Positions 1 to 9,108 of a stretch of 64,000 nucleotides of DNA are shown here, in pieces. Numbering within the stretch: position 1 is the first letter of the stretch; every line of letters begins with the position of its first letter. Source of the stretch: Burkholderiaceae bacterium (GTDB lineage Bacteria > Pseudomonadota > Gammaproteobacteria > Burkholderiales > Burkholderiaceae_B); contig JAGOAJ010000012.1 in the NCBI GenBank assembly GCA_017983955.1, forward strand, positions 46,010 to 110,009, written 5' to 3'. Under the pieces are notes generated by a model. It was not told the DNA's origin. It was given only the letters and a program-made list of their open reading frames with translations, and ran no database searches. A program made the translations under genes and the position numbers.

Positions 1-698
1 ACCAAACTGTGATCGGATGACTGTATGGTTTCTATGCCAGCATCAGTGAACTGAGCTTGCAGTTCCTGGATATCGACACGCTGTGTATTGACCCGTAAGG
101 TCATCGGCGCAGGGCGATTGGACGTTGTCAGTATCTCTTGCCATTGCTCTGGCCAGGCGCGGCGCACATGGGCTATCCACCATTTAGGGAAATTCCAGAC
201 GGCCTCGGGGTTTTTACGGGCCTCTTGCAATACCGCCTCGCGTTCGCGCAAAAAGGTGCGCAGCACGCCATTTAACAAGCCTTTAAAAGACTGCATCTTG
301 CGGTCAGAAGCCACAGCCGTGACGGCCTGATCCACCAACGTGTGCGGTGCATACAAGGGCAAATCACCGCGTCGCGCCTGTACCCCGATATCATCGGCAT
401 GTTCTATTGCTGTATCCAGCAAAGCCAGACTGACCAACAGCAAGGCGTCAAATAAGGGGTTGACGGGGGCCCTGGCCACTAGCAAGTTTTTGACTTCACG
501 CGCTAGCCCTAGACGGCGCATTACGTGGAAACTGATGGCCTGGGTAGCCGCGCGCAACGGGGCAGGCGTGGCAGCCAGACTGACAGATAAAGATTGGCCT
601 GCCAGCACGGCTTGCACATTGCGGGCGCTGGCCAGCAATGTATCGCTTAAGGCAACACGAGCGGGCGATGAAGATAGAGTATTAGTAATTTCAGACAT
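1..698 (-). CDS. rsmB: 16S rRNA m5C967 methyltransferase RsmB, N-terminal part (cut by window edge)
   Basis: The minus-strand reading frame starts at an ATG at 698 and runs off the left edge. The visible 230 or so residues form the all-alpha NusB-like RNA-binding domain that precedes the methyltransferase domain in RsmB (Sun/Fmu): an Ala/Leu-rich helical start, then a segment with VDQAVTAV and FKGLLNGVLR, then a region (PKWWIAHVRRAWPEQW) typical of the linker before the SAM-binding fold, and finally MTLRVNT. The SAM site and the catalytic cysteines lie outside the window. The family methylates C967 of 16S rRNA in the cytoplasm. It is divergent from rimO across an 85-bp gap. The family call is firm; only the missing C-terminus limits it. 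Confidence 0.88.
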   Translation of the reverse strand, partial: MSEITNTLSSSPARVALSDTLLASARNVQAVLAGQSLSVSLAATPAPLRAATQAISFHVMRRLGLAREVKNLLVARAPVNPLFDALLLVSLALLDTAIEHADDIGVQARRGDLPLYAPHTLVDQAVTAVASDRKMQSFKGLLNGVLRTFLREREAVLQEARKNPEAVWNFPKWWIAHVRRAWPEQWQEILTTSNRPAPMTLRVNTQRVDIQELQAQFTDAGIETIQSSDHSL

Positions 699-783
699 CC
701 GAAAAAATAGTTTCGGGCATTATCACCCACATACGCGGTAAAATCTCTTTCTTTTCCGTGCCATAAGGCATTACGAGGTCCCC

Positions 784-2109
784 ATGAGTTCCCCAAAAGT
801 CGGCTTCGTCAGCCTGGGCTGTCCCAAAGCGCTGGTTGATTCCGAACGCATACTGACGCAACTGCGTACCGAAGGCTACCTGATTTCGCCCGATTATGAA
901 GGCGCGGACGTGGTGGTTGTAAACACCTGCGGGTTTATTGACAGCGCCAAAGCTGAGTCGCTGGACGCCATAGGCGAAGCCATCGCTGAAAACGGCAAAG
1001 TCATAGTCACCGGCTGCATGGGTGTCGACGAGGCTCTGATCCGCGACGTACATCCTTCGGTGCTGGCCGTAACCGGTCCCCAGCAATACGAACAAGTCGT
1101 GCGCGCGGTCCACGAAGCTGCCCCGCCCAATATCCATCACGACCCATATATTGATTTGGTGCCACCACAAGGCATCAAGCTGACACCGCGTCACTATGCC
1201 TACCTGAAAATTTCCGAAGGCTGTAACCACAGCTGCAGCTTCTGTATTATCCCGTCCATGCGCGGCAAGCTGGTCAGCCGTCCTATAGGCGATGTCATGG
1301 GCGAGGCCGAACGCCTGGTCAAGGCTGGCGTCAAGGAATTGCTGGTCATCTCTCAAGACACCAGCGCCTACGGCGTGGACGTCAAGTTCCGCAGTGGTTT
1401 CTGGAATGGTCGCCCCATCAAAACCCACCTGACGCAATTGTCGCAGGCCTTGGGTGAATTTGGCGCCTGGGTCAGGCTGCACTATGTGTACCCCTACCCC
1501 CACGTCGACGAAGTCATCCCCCTGATGGCCGATGGCAAAATACTGCCCTATCTGGATATTCCCTTCCAGCACGCCAGCCCACGCATACTTAAAGCAATGA
1601 AGCGTCCGGCATTTGAAGACCGCACCCTGGCACGCATTAAGAACTGGCGTGAAACCTGTCCTGACCTGACATTGCGCTCTACCTTTATCGTGGGCTTCCC
1701 CGGCGAAACCGAAGACGACTTCCAATACCTGCTGGACTGGATGTCCGAAGCTCAGTTGGACCGCGTTGGCTGCTTTCAGTACTCCCCGGTCACGGGCGCA
1801 CGCGCCAACGAACTGGCCGACCACGTCCCCGACGAGGTCAAGCAGGAACGCTGGGATCGCTTCATGGCACACCAACAGGCTATTTCCACACAACGCCTGG
1901 CTGCCAAGATAGGCCGCGAAATTGACGTACTGATCGACGAAGTGGACGAAGACGGCCCCATAGGACGCTCTAGCGCCGATGCGCCTGAAATCGATGGCAG
2001 TGTGTTTGTTAATAGCGAACGCACACTGGCGCCAGGTGATATGGTGAAGGTCAGAGTCACTGATTCGGATGAATATGACTTATACGGGGATGTTATAGAA
2101 ACACCGTAG
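784..2109 (+). CDS. rimO: Ribosomal protein S12 methylthiotransferase RimO
   Basis: The 441-residue protein has the family's normal length and three-part architecture. The N-terminal UPF0004 domain carries cysteines C13, C49 and C78, which bind one 4Fe-4S cluster. A radical-SAM domain follows with the CxxxCxxC motif at C147, C151 and C154 (CNHSCSFC), and a C-terminal TRAM domain ends near [10 protein letters not shown]. The enzyme adds a methylthio group to Asp88 of ribosomal protein S12 in the cytoplasm. A Shine-Dalgarno-like GAGG lies just before the ATG. kynB begins 37 bp downstream on the same strand, so co-transcription is possible although the functions are unrelated. All four Ile-Gly pairs sampled in this gene use ATA for isoleucine. 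Confidence 0.97.
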   Translation: MSSPKVGFVSLGCPKALVDSERILTQLRTEGYLISPDYEGADVVVVNTCGFIDSAKAESLDAIGEAIAENGKVIVTGCMGVDEALIRDVHPSVLAVTGPQQYEQVVRAVHEAAPPNIHHDPYIDLVPPQGIKLTPRHYAYLKISEGCNHSCSFCIIPSMRGKLVSRPIGDVMGEAERLVKAGVKELLVISQDTSAYGVDVKFRSGFWNGRPIKTHLTQLSQALGEFGAWVRLHYVYPYPHVDEVIPLMADGKILPYLDIPFQHASPRILKAMKRPAFEDRTLARIKNWRETCPDLTLRSTFIVGFPGETEDDFQYLLDWMSEAQLDRVGCFQYSPVTGARANELADHVPDEVKQERWDRFMAHQQAISTQRLAAKIGREIDVLIDEVDEDGPIGRSSADAPEIDGSVFVNSERTLAPGDMVKVRVTDSDEYDLYGDVIETP

Positions 2110-2146
2110 TGCTCCGTCCGATTGGTTCGTTAGGGAAGGGTCAGCC

Positions 2147-2773
2147 ATGCAACAACAGCTTTGGGACATATCGCCGCCGGTATCGGCAGCCAGCCCGGTC
2201 TTCCCTGGCGATGTAGCCTATTCCCAAGAATGGACCTGGAGCCTGGGACCTGGCTGCCCTGTCAACGTCAGTGCGATCCGCATGTCGCCCCACATAGGGG
2301 CACATGCAGATGCGCCCCTGCACTACGCAGCAGGAGCGCCATCCATAGGTCAAGTTCCCCTAGAGCCATTTCTAGGGCCTTGCCGGGTCATCCATGCCTT
2401 TAACTGCGGCCCCCTGATTCTGCCCGAACACCTGCAGCACGCCGTAGACAACTTACCCGCCCGTGTCCTGGTGCGTACCTCAGAGCACGCACCCGATCCG
2501 TGGTGGACCAACGATTTCACCGCCTACGCACCACAGACCATAGAGTGGCTAGCCACCCTGGGCGTGACCCTGATCGGGCTGGATACACCCAGCATAGATC
2601 CGGCCACCAGCAAAACACTGGATAGCCATCACGCCATCTTGCGCCTGGATATACGCGTACTGGAGAATTTGCGCCTGGATCATGTGCCCCAGGACGATTA
2701 TGAACTGATCGCCCTGCCCCTGAACCTGATAGACGCAGACGCCAGTCCGGTACGAGCCATATTGCGCAAGTAA
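2147..2773 (+). CDS. kynB: Kynurenine formamidase KynB
   Basis: This is a 208-residue metal-dependent cyclase/formamidase. The family signature is visible at H49, H53, D55 and H59 (SPHIGAHADAPLH), the divalent metal and catalytic site, and a second conserved stretch is GLDTPSIDP. The enzyme hydrolyses N-formylkynurenine to kynurenine and formate, the second step of tryptophan breakdown. kynA, the enzyme of the preceding step, follows after 46 bp on the same strand, which makes the assignment secure. The kynureninase gene kynU, usually found with these two in Burkholderiales, is not in the window, so either it lies elsewhere or kynurenine goes to another fate. Confidence 0.95.
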   Translation: MQQQLWDISPPVSAASPVFPGDVAYSQEWTWSLGPGCPVNVSAIRMSPHIGAHADAPLHYAAGAPSIGQVPLEPFLGPCRVIHAFNCGPLILPEHLQHAVDNLPARVLVRTSEHAPDPWWTNDFTAYAPQTIEWLATLGVTLIGLDTPSIDPATSKTLDSHHAILRLDIRVLENLRLDHVPQDDYELIALPLNLIDADASPVRAILRK

Positions 2774-2819
2774 TTCCTTTCTAGTTCAAGCGTGAACTAA
2801 CTTACTTTATGGTCAGAAT

Positions 2820-3668
2820 ATGCAAAACATACATAAGCCTGAAGACATCGTGCACGCCGAAGGCGCGCAGCTGGACTTCTCTAAAGACATGACTTACGGT
2901 GAATATCTGCACCTGGATGACATCCTGCATGCACAACACCCACTGTCGCCCGACCACAACGAGATGCTGTTCATTATTCAGCACCAGACCAGCGAATTGT
3001 GGATGAAGCTGATGCTGCACGAAATGACAGCAGCCATACGCAATGTCGCCAATGACGACCTGCAGCCAGCCTTCAAAATGCTGGCCAGAGTCGGTCGGAT
3101 CATGGAGCAATTGGTACAAGCCTGGAGCGTGCTGGCCACCATGACGCCACCAGAATATTCTGCAGTACGCCCGTATCTGGCGCGTTCCAGCGGCTTCCAA
3201 AGCTACCAATACCGTGAAATTGAGTTTCGGCTAGGTAACAAGAATGCCGCCATGCTCAAGCCCCACAGCCATAGGGCCGATTTACTGGCTCAGGTACAGA
3301 CAGCCTTTGAAGCGCCTTCGCTATACGACGAGGCCTTGCGCTTAATGGCCCGCCAGGGCCTACCCGTACCGCAAGAATATGTAGAACGCGACTGGCGATT
3401 GCCCTACGAAGTCAGCGACGGCGTCGAAGCCGCCTGGCTGATCGTGTACCGCGATCCCAAAACCTATTGGGACCTGTACCAGTTAGGTGAAAAGCTGACG
3501 GACTTGGAAGATGCCTTTCGCCTATGGCGGTTCCGTCATGTCACCACGGTGGAACGCATCATAGGCTTCAAGCGCGGCACAGGCGGCACATCCGGCGTGG
3601 CTTATTTGCGAAAAATGCTGGATGTGGTTCTGTTTCCCGAACTATGGCGGCTACGCACCGACCTGTAA
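2820..3668 (+). CDS. kynA: Tryptophan 2,3-dioxygenase KynA
   Basis: The 282-residue protein is a haem-dependent dioxygenase of the TDO family that opens the indole ring of tryptophan to give N-formylkynurenine. Family landmarks visible in sequence are HQTSELWMK near the N-terminus, [16 protein letters not shown], the haem-ligand region [22 protein letters not shown], and the C-terminal [12 protein letters not shown]. It is cytoplasmic and usually a homotetramer. It is the last gene of the rimO-kynB-kynA strand run. fmt converges on it 32 bp away, with no strong terminator hairpin in the gap. The start codon has only a weak ribosome binding site. Confidence 0.96.
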   Translation: MQNIHKPEDIVHAEGAQLDFSKDMTYGEYLHLDDILHAQHPLSPDHNEMLFIIQHQTSELWMKLMLHEMTAAIRNVANDDLQPAFKMLARVGRIMEQLVQAWSVLATMTPPEYSAVRPYLARSSGFQSYQYREIEFRLGNKNAAMLKPHSHRADLLAQVQTAFEAPSLYDEALRLMARQGLPVPQEYVERDWRLPYEVSDGVEAAWLIVYRDPKTYWDLYQLGEKLTDLEDAFRLWRFRHVTTVERIIGFKRGTGGTSGVAYLRKMLDVVLFPELWRLRTDL

Positions 3669-3700
3669 ACCAGGCTGAAGACAGCAGGACTATGGGACTA

Positions 3701-4657
3701 TCAGTTAGCTGGCACCGGCTGATGGGCCCAGCCCTGTACAAAGGCTGCCACGGGCTGGCGCTTACCGCCAGCTTTTTGCAGCTCAAGCAGGCGTAAAGTG
3801 CCCTGTGACGTGGCGATATCTATACCGGTGGCATTGCTATTGATCACAGTGCCCACAGCCTGGTCCGACTGTGTTTCCAAAGCCTGGGCACGCCACACCT
3901 TGACCGGCTGATCCAAACCGGGCAAAACCATGGTAGAGCCCGGCACCGGATCAAACGCCCTAATCCTGCGCGCCAATTCGACCGCAGGCAGGTTGAAATC
4001 CAACGGCGCTTCAGCTTTATCCAGCTTTTCAGCGTAAGTCACGCCAACATCAGGCTGGGGCTGAGCCATCAGCACACCCCGCTTCAGGTCGGCAATGGCC
4101 TGAACTATGGCTTGTGCGCCCAAACTGGCCAGATCGTCATGCAAGCTGGCCGCGGTATGTTCCGATCTAATCGGCAGGACATGCGTGGACAGCATGGCGC
4201 CAGTGTCCAGGCCCTGATCCATCAGCATAATGGTGACGCCAGTGTCGGCATCGCCGGCCTGTATGGCGCGCTGTATAGGGGCCGCGCCGCGCCAACGGGG
4301 TAGCAAACTGGCATGAATATTAAAGCAGCCGTAACTAGGCAACGACAAAACCCATTCAGGCAGTATCAGGCCATAAGCTGCTACCACCATCAAATCAGGG
4401 GCTGCGGCTTCCAGGGCCTGTTTGGCAGCCTGGGCATCGTCGGGGTATTTACCATCTAGGCGCAAGCTGCGCGGCTGGGCTACTGGTATCCCTGCATCCA
4501 AGGCAGCCTGCTTAACCGGACTAGGAGTCAGTTTCAGGCCACGCCCTGAGGGCCGGTCAGGCTGGGTCAGCACCAAAGGCACATCGTGCCCGGCGTCCAG
4601 CAAGGCCTGCAAAGCCAATCGGGCGAATTCGGGGGTTCCAGCAAAAACAATACGCAT
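3701..4657 (-). CDS. fmt: Methionyl-tRNA formyltransferase
   Basis: The 318-residue protein has the normal Fmt length. The N-terminal formyltransferase domain begins [12 protein letters not shown] and contains the folate-site and active-site stretch [20 protein letters not shown], with the catalytic Asn and His in NIHAS. A C-terminal tRNA-binding domain follows (VWRAQALE onward). It formylates Met-tRNAfMet for translation initiation. The deformylase gene def lies upstream on the same strand, separated by 65 bp, the classical def-fmt pair, so both are probably transcribed together from near 5250. Confidence 0.97.
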   Translation of the reverse strand: MRIVFAGTPEFARLALQALLDAGHDVPLVLTQPDRPSGRGLKLTPSPVKQAALDAGIPVAQPRSLRLDGKYPDDAQAAKQALEAAAPDLMVVAAYGLILPEWVLSLPSYGCFNIHASLLPRWRGAAPIQRAIQAGDADTGVTIMLMDQGLDTGAMLSTHVLPIRSEHTAASLHDDLASLGAQAIVQAIADLKRGVLMAQPQPDVGVTYAEKLDKAEAPLDFNLPAVELARRIRAFDPVPGSTMVLPGLDQPVKVWRAQALETQSDQAVGTVINSNATGIDIATSQGTLRLLELQKAGGKRQPVAAFVQGWAHQPVPAN

Positions 4658-4722
4658 AGCATAGCCAATTCAAAAGAAACAGCAGGCCATGATACCAAGT
4701 AAGGTTTTGCCGACGTCCCCTA

Positions 4723-5235
4723 TCAGGCTTTCAAGGCCTCGCGTTCCTGTTTTTTAATACGGGATTTCAGGCGGCTTTGCTTGAGTTTTGACAGATATTC
4801 GACAAAGACCTTACCTTGCAGATGGTCCAGTTCGTGCTGTATGCACACAGCCAGTAGTTCATCGGCTTCAAGCTCGAAGCGTTCGCCATGTTCATTCAAT
4901 GCAGTCACCCGTACCTGTGCGGCGCGTTCGACTTCATCATAAACACCAGGCACAGACAGACAACCTTCTTCGAAAATAAGGGAATCGTCGCTTTTCCAAG
5001 TGATTTCTGGATTGATCAACACCAGCAGATCATTGCCGTCTTCGGACACGTCAATAACAACCACGCGTTCGTGGACGTCTACCTGAGTTGCTGCCAAGCC
5101 CACCCCAGGCGCGTCATACATGGTTTCAGCCATGTCGCGCACCAATTGACGGATACGATCATCAACCTGAGCCACGGGTGCAGCGACCTTATGCAAGCGC
5201 GGATCGGGGTATTTAAGAATAGGAAGTAAAGCCAT
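4723..5235 (-). CDS. def: Peptide deformylase
   Basis: The protein starts [11 protein letters not shown] and has 170 residues, the usual size. A longer upstream in-frame reading to 5364 exists, but it would add an N-terminus unlike any deformylase, so the ATG at 5235 is chosen. All three signature motifs are present: GVGLAATQ (44-51), EGCLSVPG (90-97) and QHELDH (133-138). The metal ligands are C92, H134 and H138 and the catalytic base is E135. It removes the formyl group from nascent proteins. It is followed by fmt and is divergent from dprA across about 140 bp. Confidence 0.97.
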   Translation of the reverse strand: MALLPILKYPDPRLHKVAAPVAQVDDRIRQLVRDMAETMYDAPGVGLAATQVDVHERVVVIDVSEDGNDLLVLINPEITWKSDDSLIFEEGCLSVPGVYDEVERAAQVRVTALNEHGERFELEADELLAVCIQHELDHLQGKVFVEYLSKLKQSRLKSRIKKQEREALKA

Positions 5236-5376
5236 AAAAAAATACTTGCGGGAAAACCCTGTACTGTAAAGCTCTATGATAATGCAAATAGGACATTTCC
5301 CATACCCTTTTGCTGTACAAGGCCTTGTTTTAACAATGACAATTACAGCCCGTCCACCCCACATTCCGTTGGCACT

Positions 5377-6576
5377 ATGTCACACTTAGGTATGAGCACC
5401 CGATTATCAACCGAAGAAGTCACCGCCTGGATACGGCTGTCGCTGGAACCCGACCTGGGGCCGGCACAAGCCCGTAATTTGTTGGCTGCGGTGGGCCTGC
5501 CTCAGGACATCTATGCGTTGTCCAGCAGCGCCTTACAGAAATACCTGCCTGCGGATATGGCCCGCCAGCTCAAGGCAGCAGCGCCTGCCGACGTGCAGGA
5601 CACCATAGCCAAAACGCTGGATTGGCTGCAAGACCCACGCCATCATCTGCTGACTTTGGCTGACCCTGCCTATCCGCCGGTATTGCTGGACATCCACGAC
5701 CCGCCCCTGGTGTTGTACGCTAACGGCAACCTGGATGCCCTGCAACGCCCAGCACTGGCCATCGTCGGCGCACGTAGCGCTACGCCTGCCGGGACAGACA
5801 ATGCGCTGGCCTTTGCCAAACACCTGGCGGCTCAGGGCTGGTGCATTATCAGCGGTCTGGCTCTAGGCATAGACACCGCCGCCCATGAAGGCGCGCTACT
5901 AGCGGGTGGCGCGGGGGCCACCATTGCCGTTATGGGCACCGGCATGGACATAGTCTACCCAGCGCGCAACCGCTTGCTGGCGCATCAGATCGCCGAACAC
6001 GGCCTGCTGCTATCTGAGTTTCCGCTGGGTACCCGTGCCCTGCCCTGGCAGTTTCCCAAACGCAATCGCATTGTCGCTGGCCTGTCCAAGGGCGTATTAG
6101 TGGTCGAAGCCGCCCGTCAAAGCGGCTCGCTGATCACCGCCCGCATGGCGTCCGACATGGGACGCGAAGTTTTTGCCATACCCGGGTCCATCCATTCGCC
6201 CCTGTCGCGCGGCTGCCACGCGCTGATAAGACAAGGGGCCAAACTGGTAGAGTCCGCCCAAGACATCAGCGACGAACTAGGCCTGCCCATTGGGGTGGTA
6301 AAAACACCGCTGCTAGCCCCACAGTCAGCGACACCGCCGCTATCAGCCCCATCACTGAAACAGCCCCAGACCAGTGCGCCGATCAGTGATGCTCCGGGCT
6401 ATGCCACCTTAATGACAGCACTGGGCCATGACCCCGTAGACGCCGACACCCTGCGACAGCGCACTAACTTGGACACTGGTGCCCTGCAGGCCTTGCTATT
6501 GCAACTGGAACTAGCCAATCACATTACACAACTGCCTGATGGCCGTTACCAACGACGGCTACCTCAATTAATATAG
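5377..6576 (+). CDS. dprA: DNA-processing protein DprA
   Basis: The 399-residue protein has the DprA/Smf layout: an N-terminal helical SAM-like region (about 1-75), a Rossmann-type domain starting [10 protein letters not shown] with the landmarks [18 protein letters not shown] and [13 protein letters not shown], and a C-terminal winged-helix domain (about 335-399). A low-complexity Pro/Ala/Ser linker joins the last two domains. DprA binds incoming single-stranded DNA during natural transformation and loads RecA. A second in-frame ATG lies five codons downstream (5392), so the exact start is uncertain. It is divergent from def. Confidence 0.95.
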   Translation: MSHLGMSTRLSTEEVTAWIRLSLEPDLGPAQARNLLAAVGLPQDIYALSSSALQKYLPADMARQLKAAAPADVQDTIAKTLDWLQDPRHHLLTLADPAYPPVLLDIHDPPLVLYANGNLDALQRPALAIVGARSATPAGTDNALAFAKHLAAQGWCIISGLALGIDTAAHEGALLAGGAGATIAVMGTGMDIVYPARNRLLAHQIAEHGLLLSEFPLGTRALPWQFPKRNRIVAGLSKGVLVVEAARQSGSLITARMASDMGREVFAIPGSIHSPLSRGCHALIRQGAKLVESAQDISDELGLPIGVVKTPLLAPQSATPPLSAPSLKQPQTSAPISDAPGYATLMTALGHDPVDADTLRQRTNLDTGALQALLLQLELANHITQLPDGRYQRRLPQLI

Positions 6577-6665
6577 GACCTGAATCACCAAGTGCTTTAT
6601 GATTCAAGTAACCTACACTTATATATAGGCACATGTTGCAGGACATTTTCACAAGGAAGCATGCC

Positions 6666-7574
6666 ATGGCACTGCCAGAACAGGTAAAAATCGTTGAGGT
6701 CTCGCCACGTGATGGGCTACAAAACGAAAAAGAATTCGTCCCTACCGCGGTCAAAATAGAGCTGGTCAACCGTCTTAGCGACGCAGGCTTCCCCAATGTC
6801 GAAGCGGTTTCCTTTGTGTCCCCAAAATGGGTTCCACAGATGGCGGACGGCGCTGACGTCATGGCGGGCATCAACCGCAAGCCTGGCACCTTATATTCTG
6901 CGCTAACCCCGAACCTGCGCGGCTTTGAGGCCGCCCTGGCAGCGGGTGTGGACGAAGTCGTTATCTTTGGCGCCGCCAGCGAAGCATTTTCCCAGAAAAA
7001 CATCAACTGCTCGATTGCCGAATCCATAGACCGTTTCCAGCCTGTGGCACAGGCCGCGAAAGCCGCCGGATTGCGTCTGCGCGCCAGCATCAGTTGCGCA
7101 TTAGGCTGCCCTTACCAGGGTGAAGTCCCCATCGCCGCCGTGATCGACGTCGTGCAGCGCATGCAGGCCCTAGGCGTAGACGAATTCGACATCGCTGACA
7201 CCATAGGCGTAGGCACGCCACTAAAAGTAGGCAAGGTCATGCGCGCCGTCACCGACATCATCCCGGCCAACCGCGTGGCCGGTCACTTCCATGACACCTA
7301 CGGTCAGGCGCTGGCCAACATCGTCGCCGCCATGGACGCCGGCGTGGCCATTTTCCATACCTCGGTCGCTGGCCTGGGCGGCTGCCCTTACGCCAAGGGC
7401 GCCACCGGCAACGTCGCCACCGAAGACGTGCTGTACATGCTGCATGGCATGGGCATACATACCGGCATCAACCTGGACGCCGTTGTCGACATAGGACAAT
7501 GGATATCCGCCCATCTGGGACGCAAAGCCAACAGCCGGGCAGGCAACGCCCTGGCCGCCAAAAAAGCCGGCTAA
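6666..7574 (+). CDS. Hydroxymethylglutaryl-CoA lyase
   Basis: The start at ATG 6666 (MALPEQVK) is chosen because AAGGA lies 8 bp upstream. An earlier in-frame ATG at 6633 has no such site. The 302-residue TIM-barrel protein belongs to the HMGL-like family. It has the divalent-cation site at VSPRDGLQNE, the metal-binding HFHDTYG motif, and the catalytic-cysteine loop GLGGCPYAKGATGN that marks true HMG-CoA lyases. These cleave 3-hydroxy-3-methylglutaryl-CoA to acetoacetate and acetyl-CoA in leucine catabolism. No other leucine-pathway genes are next to it. A related substrate cannot be excluded by sequence alone. Confidence 0.93.
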   Translation: MALPEQVKIVEVSPRDGLQNEKEFVPTAVKIELVNRLSDAGFPNVEAVSFVSPKWVPQMADGADVMAGINRKPGTLYSALTPNLRGFEAALAAGVDEVVIFGAASEAFSQKNINCSIAESIDRFQPVAQAAKAAGLRLRASISCALGCPYQGEVPIAAVIDVVQRMQALGVDEFDIADTIGVGTPLKVGKVMRAVTDIIPANRVAGHFHDTYGQALANIVAAMDAGVAIFHTSVAGLGGCPYAKGATGNVATEDVLYMLHGMGIHTGINLDAVVDIGQWISAHLGRKANSRAGNALAAKKAG

Positions 7575-7639
7575 GCGACTCAGCACATACACCGCGTGCT
7601 GCCGTGGCAGCCCCACGGCAGCGCACACAAAGGACCATC

Positions 7640-8110
7640 TTGGCAAGGCATACACAACCCAGCGAAGAAGAACAGTCGCAATTACTGGAAGACATAGGCC
7701 CCTTGCCCCTGCAAGGCCTGGCTTGGCCACGACGCATCAAAATCCTGGCCTGGATAGTGCTGGCAGTGATAGGCGCCCAACTTATCGTCACAGCGTCGGG
7801 CCCTAATGGGCAAAACATCAGTCCCCTGATTGCAGGCAGTGTTTTGCTGTGCTATCTGGGGCTGCTGGTGCTGGCTTGGTATATGCAAGTCTCGGTCACC
7901 ACCATCACCCACGTAGGCATACACCAAACTTGGATATCCCAACGCGAAGTCGCCTGGTCCGACATACAGTTCGCCAAGTTCATACCGTTATTCGCCTCTA
8001 AGCGGCTAATGTGCTTTACCGGGCGCGGCCGCCCTATCATTTTCCAGGCAGGCACCCGGGACCTGGAAATCGCGTTTGCGCGGATATCGTTGGTGTATAG
8101 ACGGCGGTAG
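7640..8110 (+). CDS. Small membrane protein of unknown function, possible PH-like cytoplasmic domain
   Basis: No named family is recognised with confidence. A TTG start at 7640 is preferred because AAGGA lies 5 bp upstream and outside the HMG-CoA lyase gene. The frame stays open further upstream but would then overlap that gene. The 156-residue product has a charged N-terminus, two closely spaced transmembrane segments (about IKILAWIVLAVIGAQLIV and AGSVLLCYLGLLVLAWYM), and a C-terminal part that reads like beta-strands, with THVGIHQTWISQREVAWSDI followed by RPIIFQAGTRDLEIAF. That pattern resembles bacterial PH-like membrane proteins, which is an inference. It may be translated from the mRNA of the upstream lyase. 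Confidence 0.6.
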   Translation: MARHTQPSEEEQSQLLEDIGPLPLQGLAWPRRIKILAWIVLAVIGAQLIVTASGPNGQNISPLIAGSVLLCYLGLLVLAWYMQVSVTTITHVGIHQTWISQREVAWSDIQFAKFIPLFASKRLMCFTGRGRPIIFQAGTRDLEIAFARISLVYRRR

Positions 8111-8198
8111 GCTACCATTTACTGCAGTTCCAAACCCCTATTCATCATTTCATCGCGATGCCCTCGTGGCATGCAACAACCATAAGAAAGGTACACCC

Positions 8199-8975
8199 AT
8201 GAGACACATATTCCGCATTTGTTTAGGTTTAGCCGCTGCATTGACGCTGGCCGCAACGGCCCAGGCGGGTCCCCGTTTAGATCGCATCATGGAAAGCAAA
8301 ACCATACGTGTCGGTACGCCAGGTGACTATCGTCCCTTTGCCATCAAAACAGACCAAGGCGGCTTCGAAGGCCACGACATTGATGTCATCGAAGCCATGG
8401 CGACACAACTGGGCGTCAAGGTGGAATATGTACAAAGCTCCTGGCCCACCCTGCTGGCCGACTTGTCAGCCGATAAGTTCGACGTCGCCGTAGGCGGTAT
8501 TACGCGTACAGCGGCACGCATAAGTAAAGTAGAAATGCTGCCTGGCTACGCCCCCTTTGGCAAAGTCGCCCTGGTACGCAAGGACGAAGCGTCCAAATAC
8601 AACTCCGTCAACGATTTGAACCAAGCGTCAGTGCGTGTCATTAAGAATCCCGGTGGCACCAATGAAATGTTTGTCCTTGAAAACTTGAAGCAGGCACAAG
8701 TCAGTACCCATGACAAAAATGCTGAAATCCCGGCACTGATCGCCGAAGGCAAAGGCGATGTCATGATTACCGAAACCTACGAAGCGCTGCACTACAGCAA
8801 AGCAGATCCTAGGCTTGCCGCCCGCTTCATTGACAAGCCACTGACACCCAAAAGCTATCTGGGCTTTATGTTGCCCGTGGACGATGCCGATTATGTGCGC
8901 GTAATGAAATTTTCCTGGGATCTGGCCGACGAACGTGATGTGCTTGACGCAGCGGAAGAGCGCTGGCTGGATTAA
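8199..8975 (+). CDS. Periplasmic solute-binding-fold protein, cyclohexadienyl dehydratase (PheC)-like
   Basis: The start at ATG 8199 gives a clean Sec signal peptide (cleavage after AQA, residue 23). Mature sequence begins GPRLDRIMESKTIRVGTPGDYRPF, which is very close in pattern to Pseudomonas PheC. The family-3 binding-protein fold is complete at 258 residues. PheC-type landmarks are PGGTNE (151-156) and TETYEA (191-196), whose E195 lines up with the catalytic proton-donor Glu of PheC as I remember that alignment. PheC converts prephenate to phenylpyruvate and arogenate to phenylalanine in the periplasm. No ABC permease or ATPase gene is adjacent, which favours an enzyme over an amino-acid transporter subunit. 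The exact substrate is unproven. Confidence 0.75.
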   Translation: MRHIFRICLGLAAALTLAATAQAGPRLDRIMESKTIRVGTPGDYRPFAIKTDQGGFEGHDIDVIEAMATQLGVKVEYVQSSWPTLLADLSADKFDVAVGGITRTAARISKVEMLPGYAPFGKVALVRKDEASKYNSVNDLNQASVRVIKNPGGTNEMFVLENLKQAQVSTHDKNAEIPALIAEGKGDVMITETYEALHYSKADPRLAARFIDKPLTPKSYLGFMLPVDDADYVRVMKFSWDLADERDVLDAAEERWLD

Positions 8976-9004
8976 GTCACAGATACAGTCCCGAATTAGT
9001 TAGA

Positions 9005-9050
9005 AACGCATTCACCGTAGCGCGACAAAAAACGCTGGCATGAATGCGTT
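9005..9050. terminator. Inverted repeat downstream of the PheC-like gene
   Basis: A perfect 10-bp inverted repeat (9005-9014 with 9041-9050, AACGCATTCA and its complement) encloses a shorter 4-bp repeat (AGCG at 9019-9022, CGCT at 9032-9035) around an A-rich loop. It lies 30 bp after the stop of the PheC-like gene and in the tail between two converging genes. Confidence 0.45.
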
Positions 9051-9055
9051 AAAAG

Positions 9056-9090
9056 TATAGGGCGCGCAGTAGCAAACTGCGCGCCCTATA
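9056..9090. terminator. Bidirectional terminator hairpin between converging genes
   Basis: A perfect 15-bp stem (9056-9070 with 9076-9090) with a 5-nt AGCAA loop and a GC-rich core lies between the converging PheC-like gene and the last gene of the catabolic operon. No long T-run follows on either strand, but position and stability make termination the best reading. Confidence 0.65.
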
Positions 9091-9108
9091 TACACATTGC
9101 GATAACAA

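Noticed and set aside
88-741. Two forward open frames (88-330 and 340-741) at the left edge
   Set aside because: Both are antisense to the recognisable N-terminal domain of RsmB on the minus strand.
691-1893. 400-codon open frame opposite rimO
   Set aside because: It is entirely antisense to a clear RimO gene, has no family features and arises from the codon pattern of rimO.
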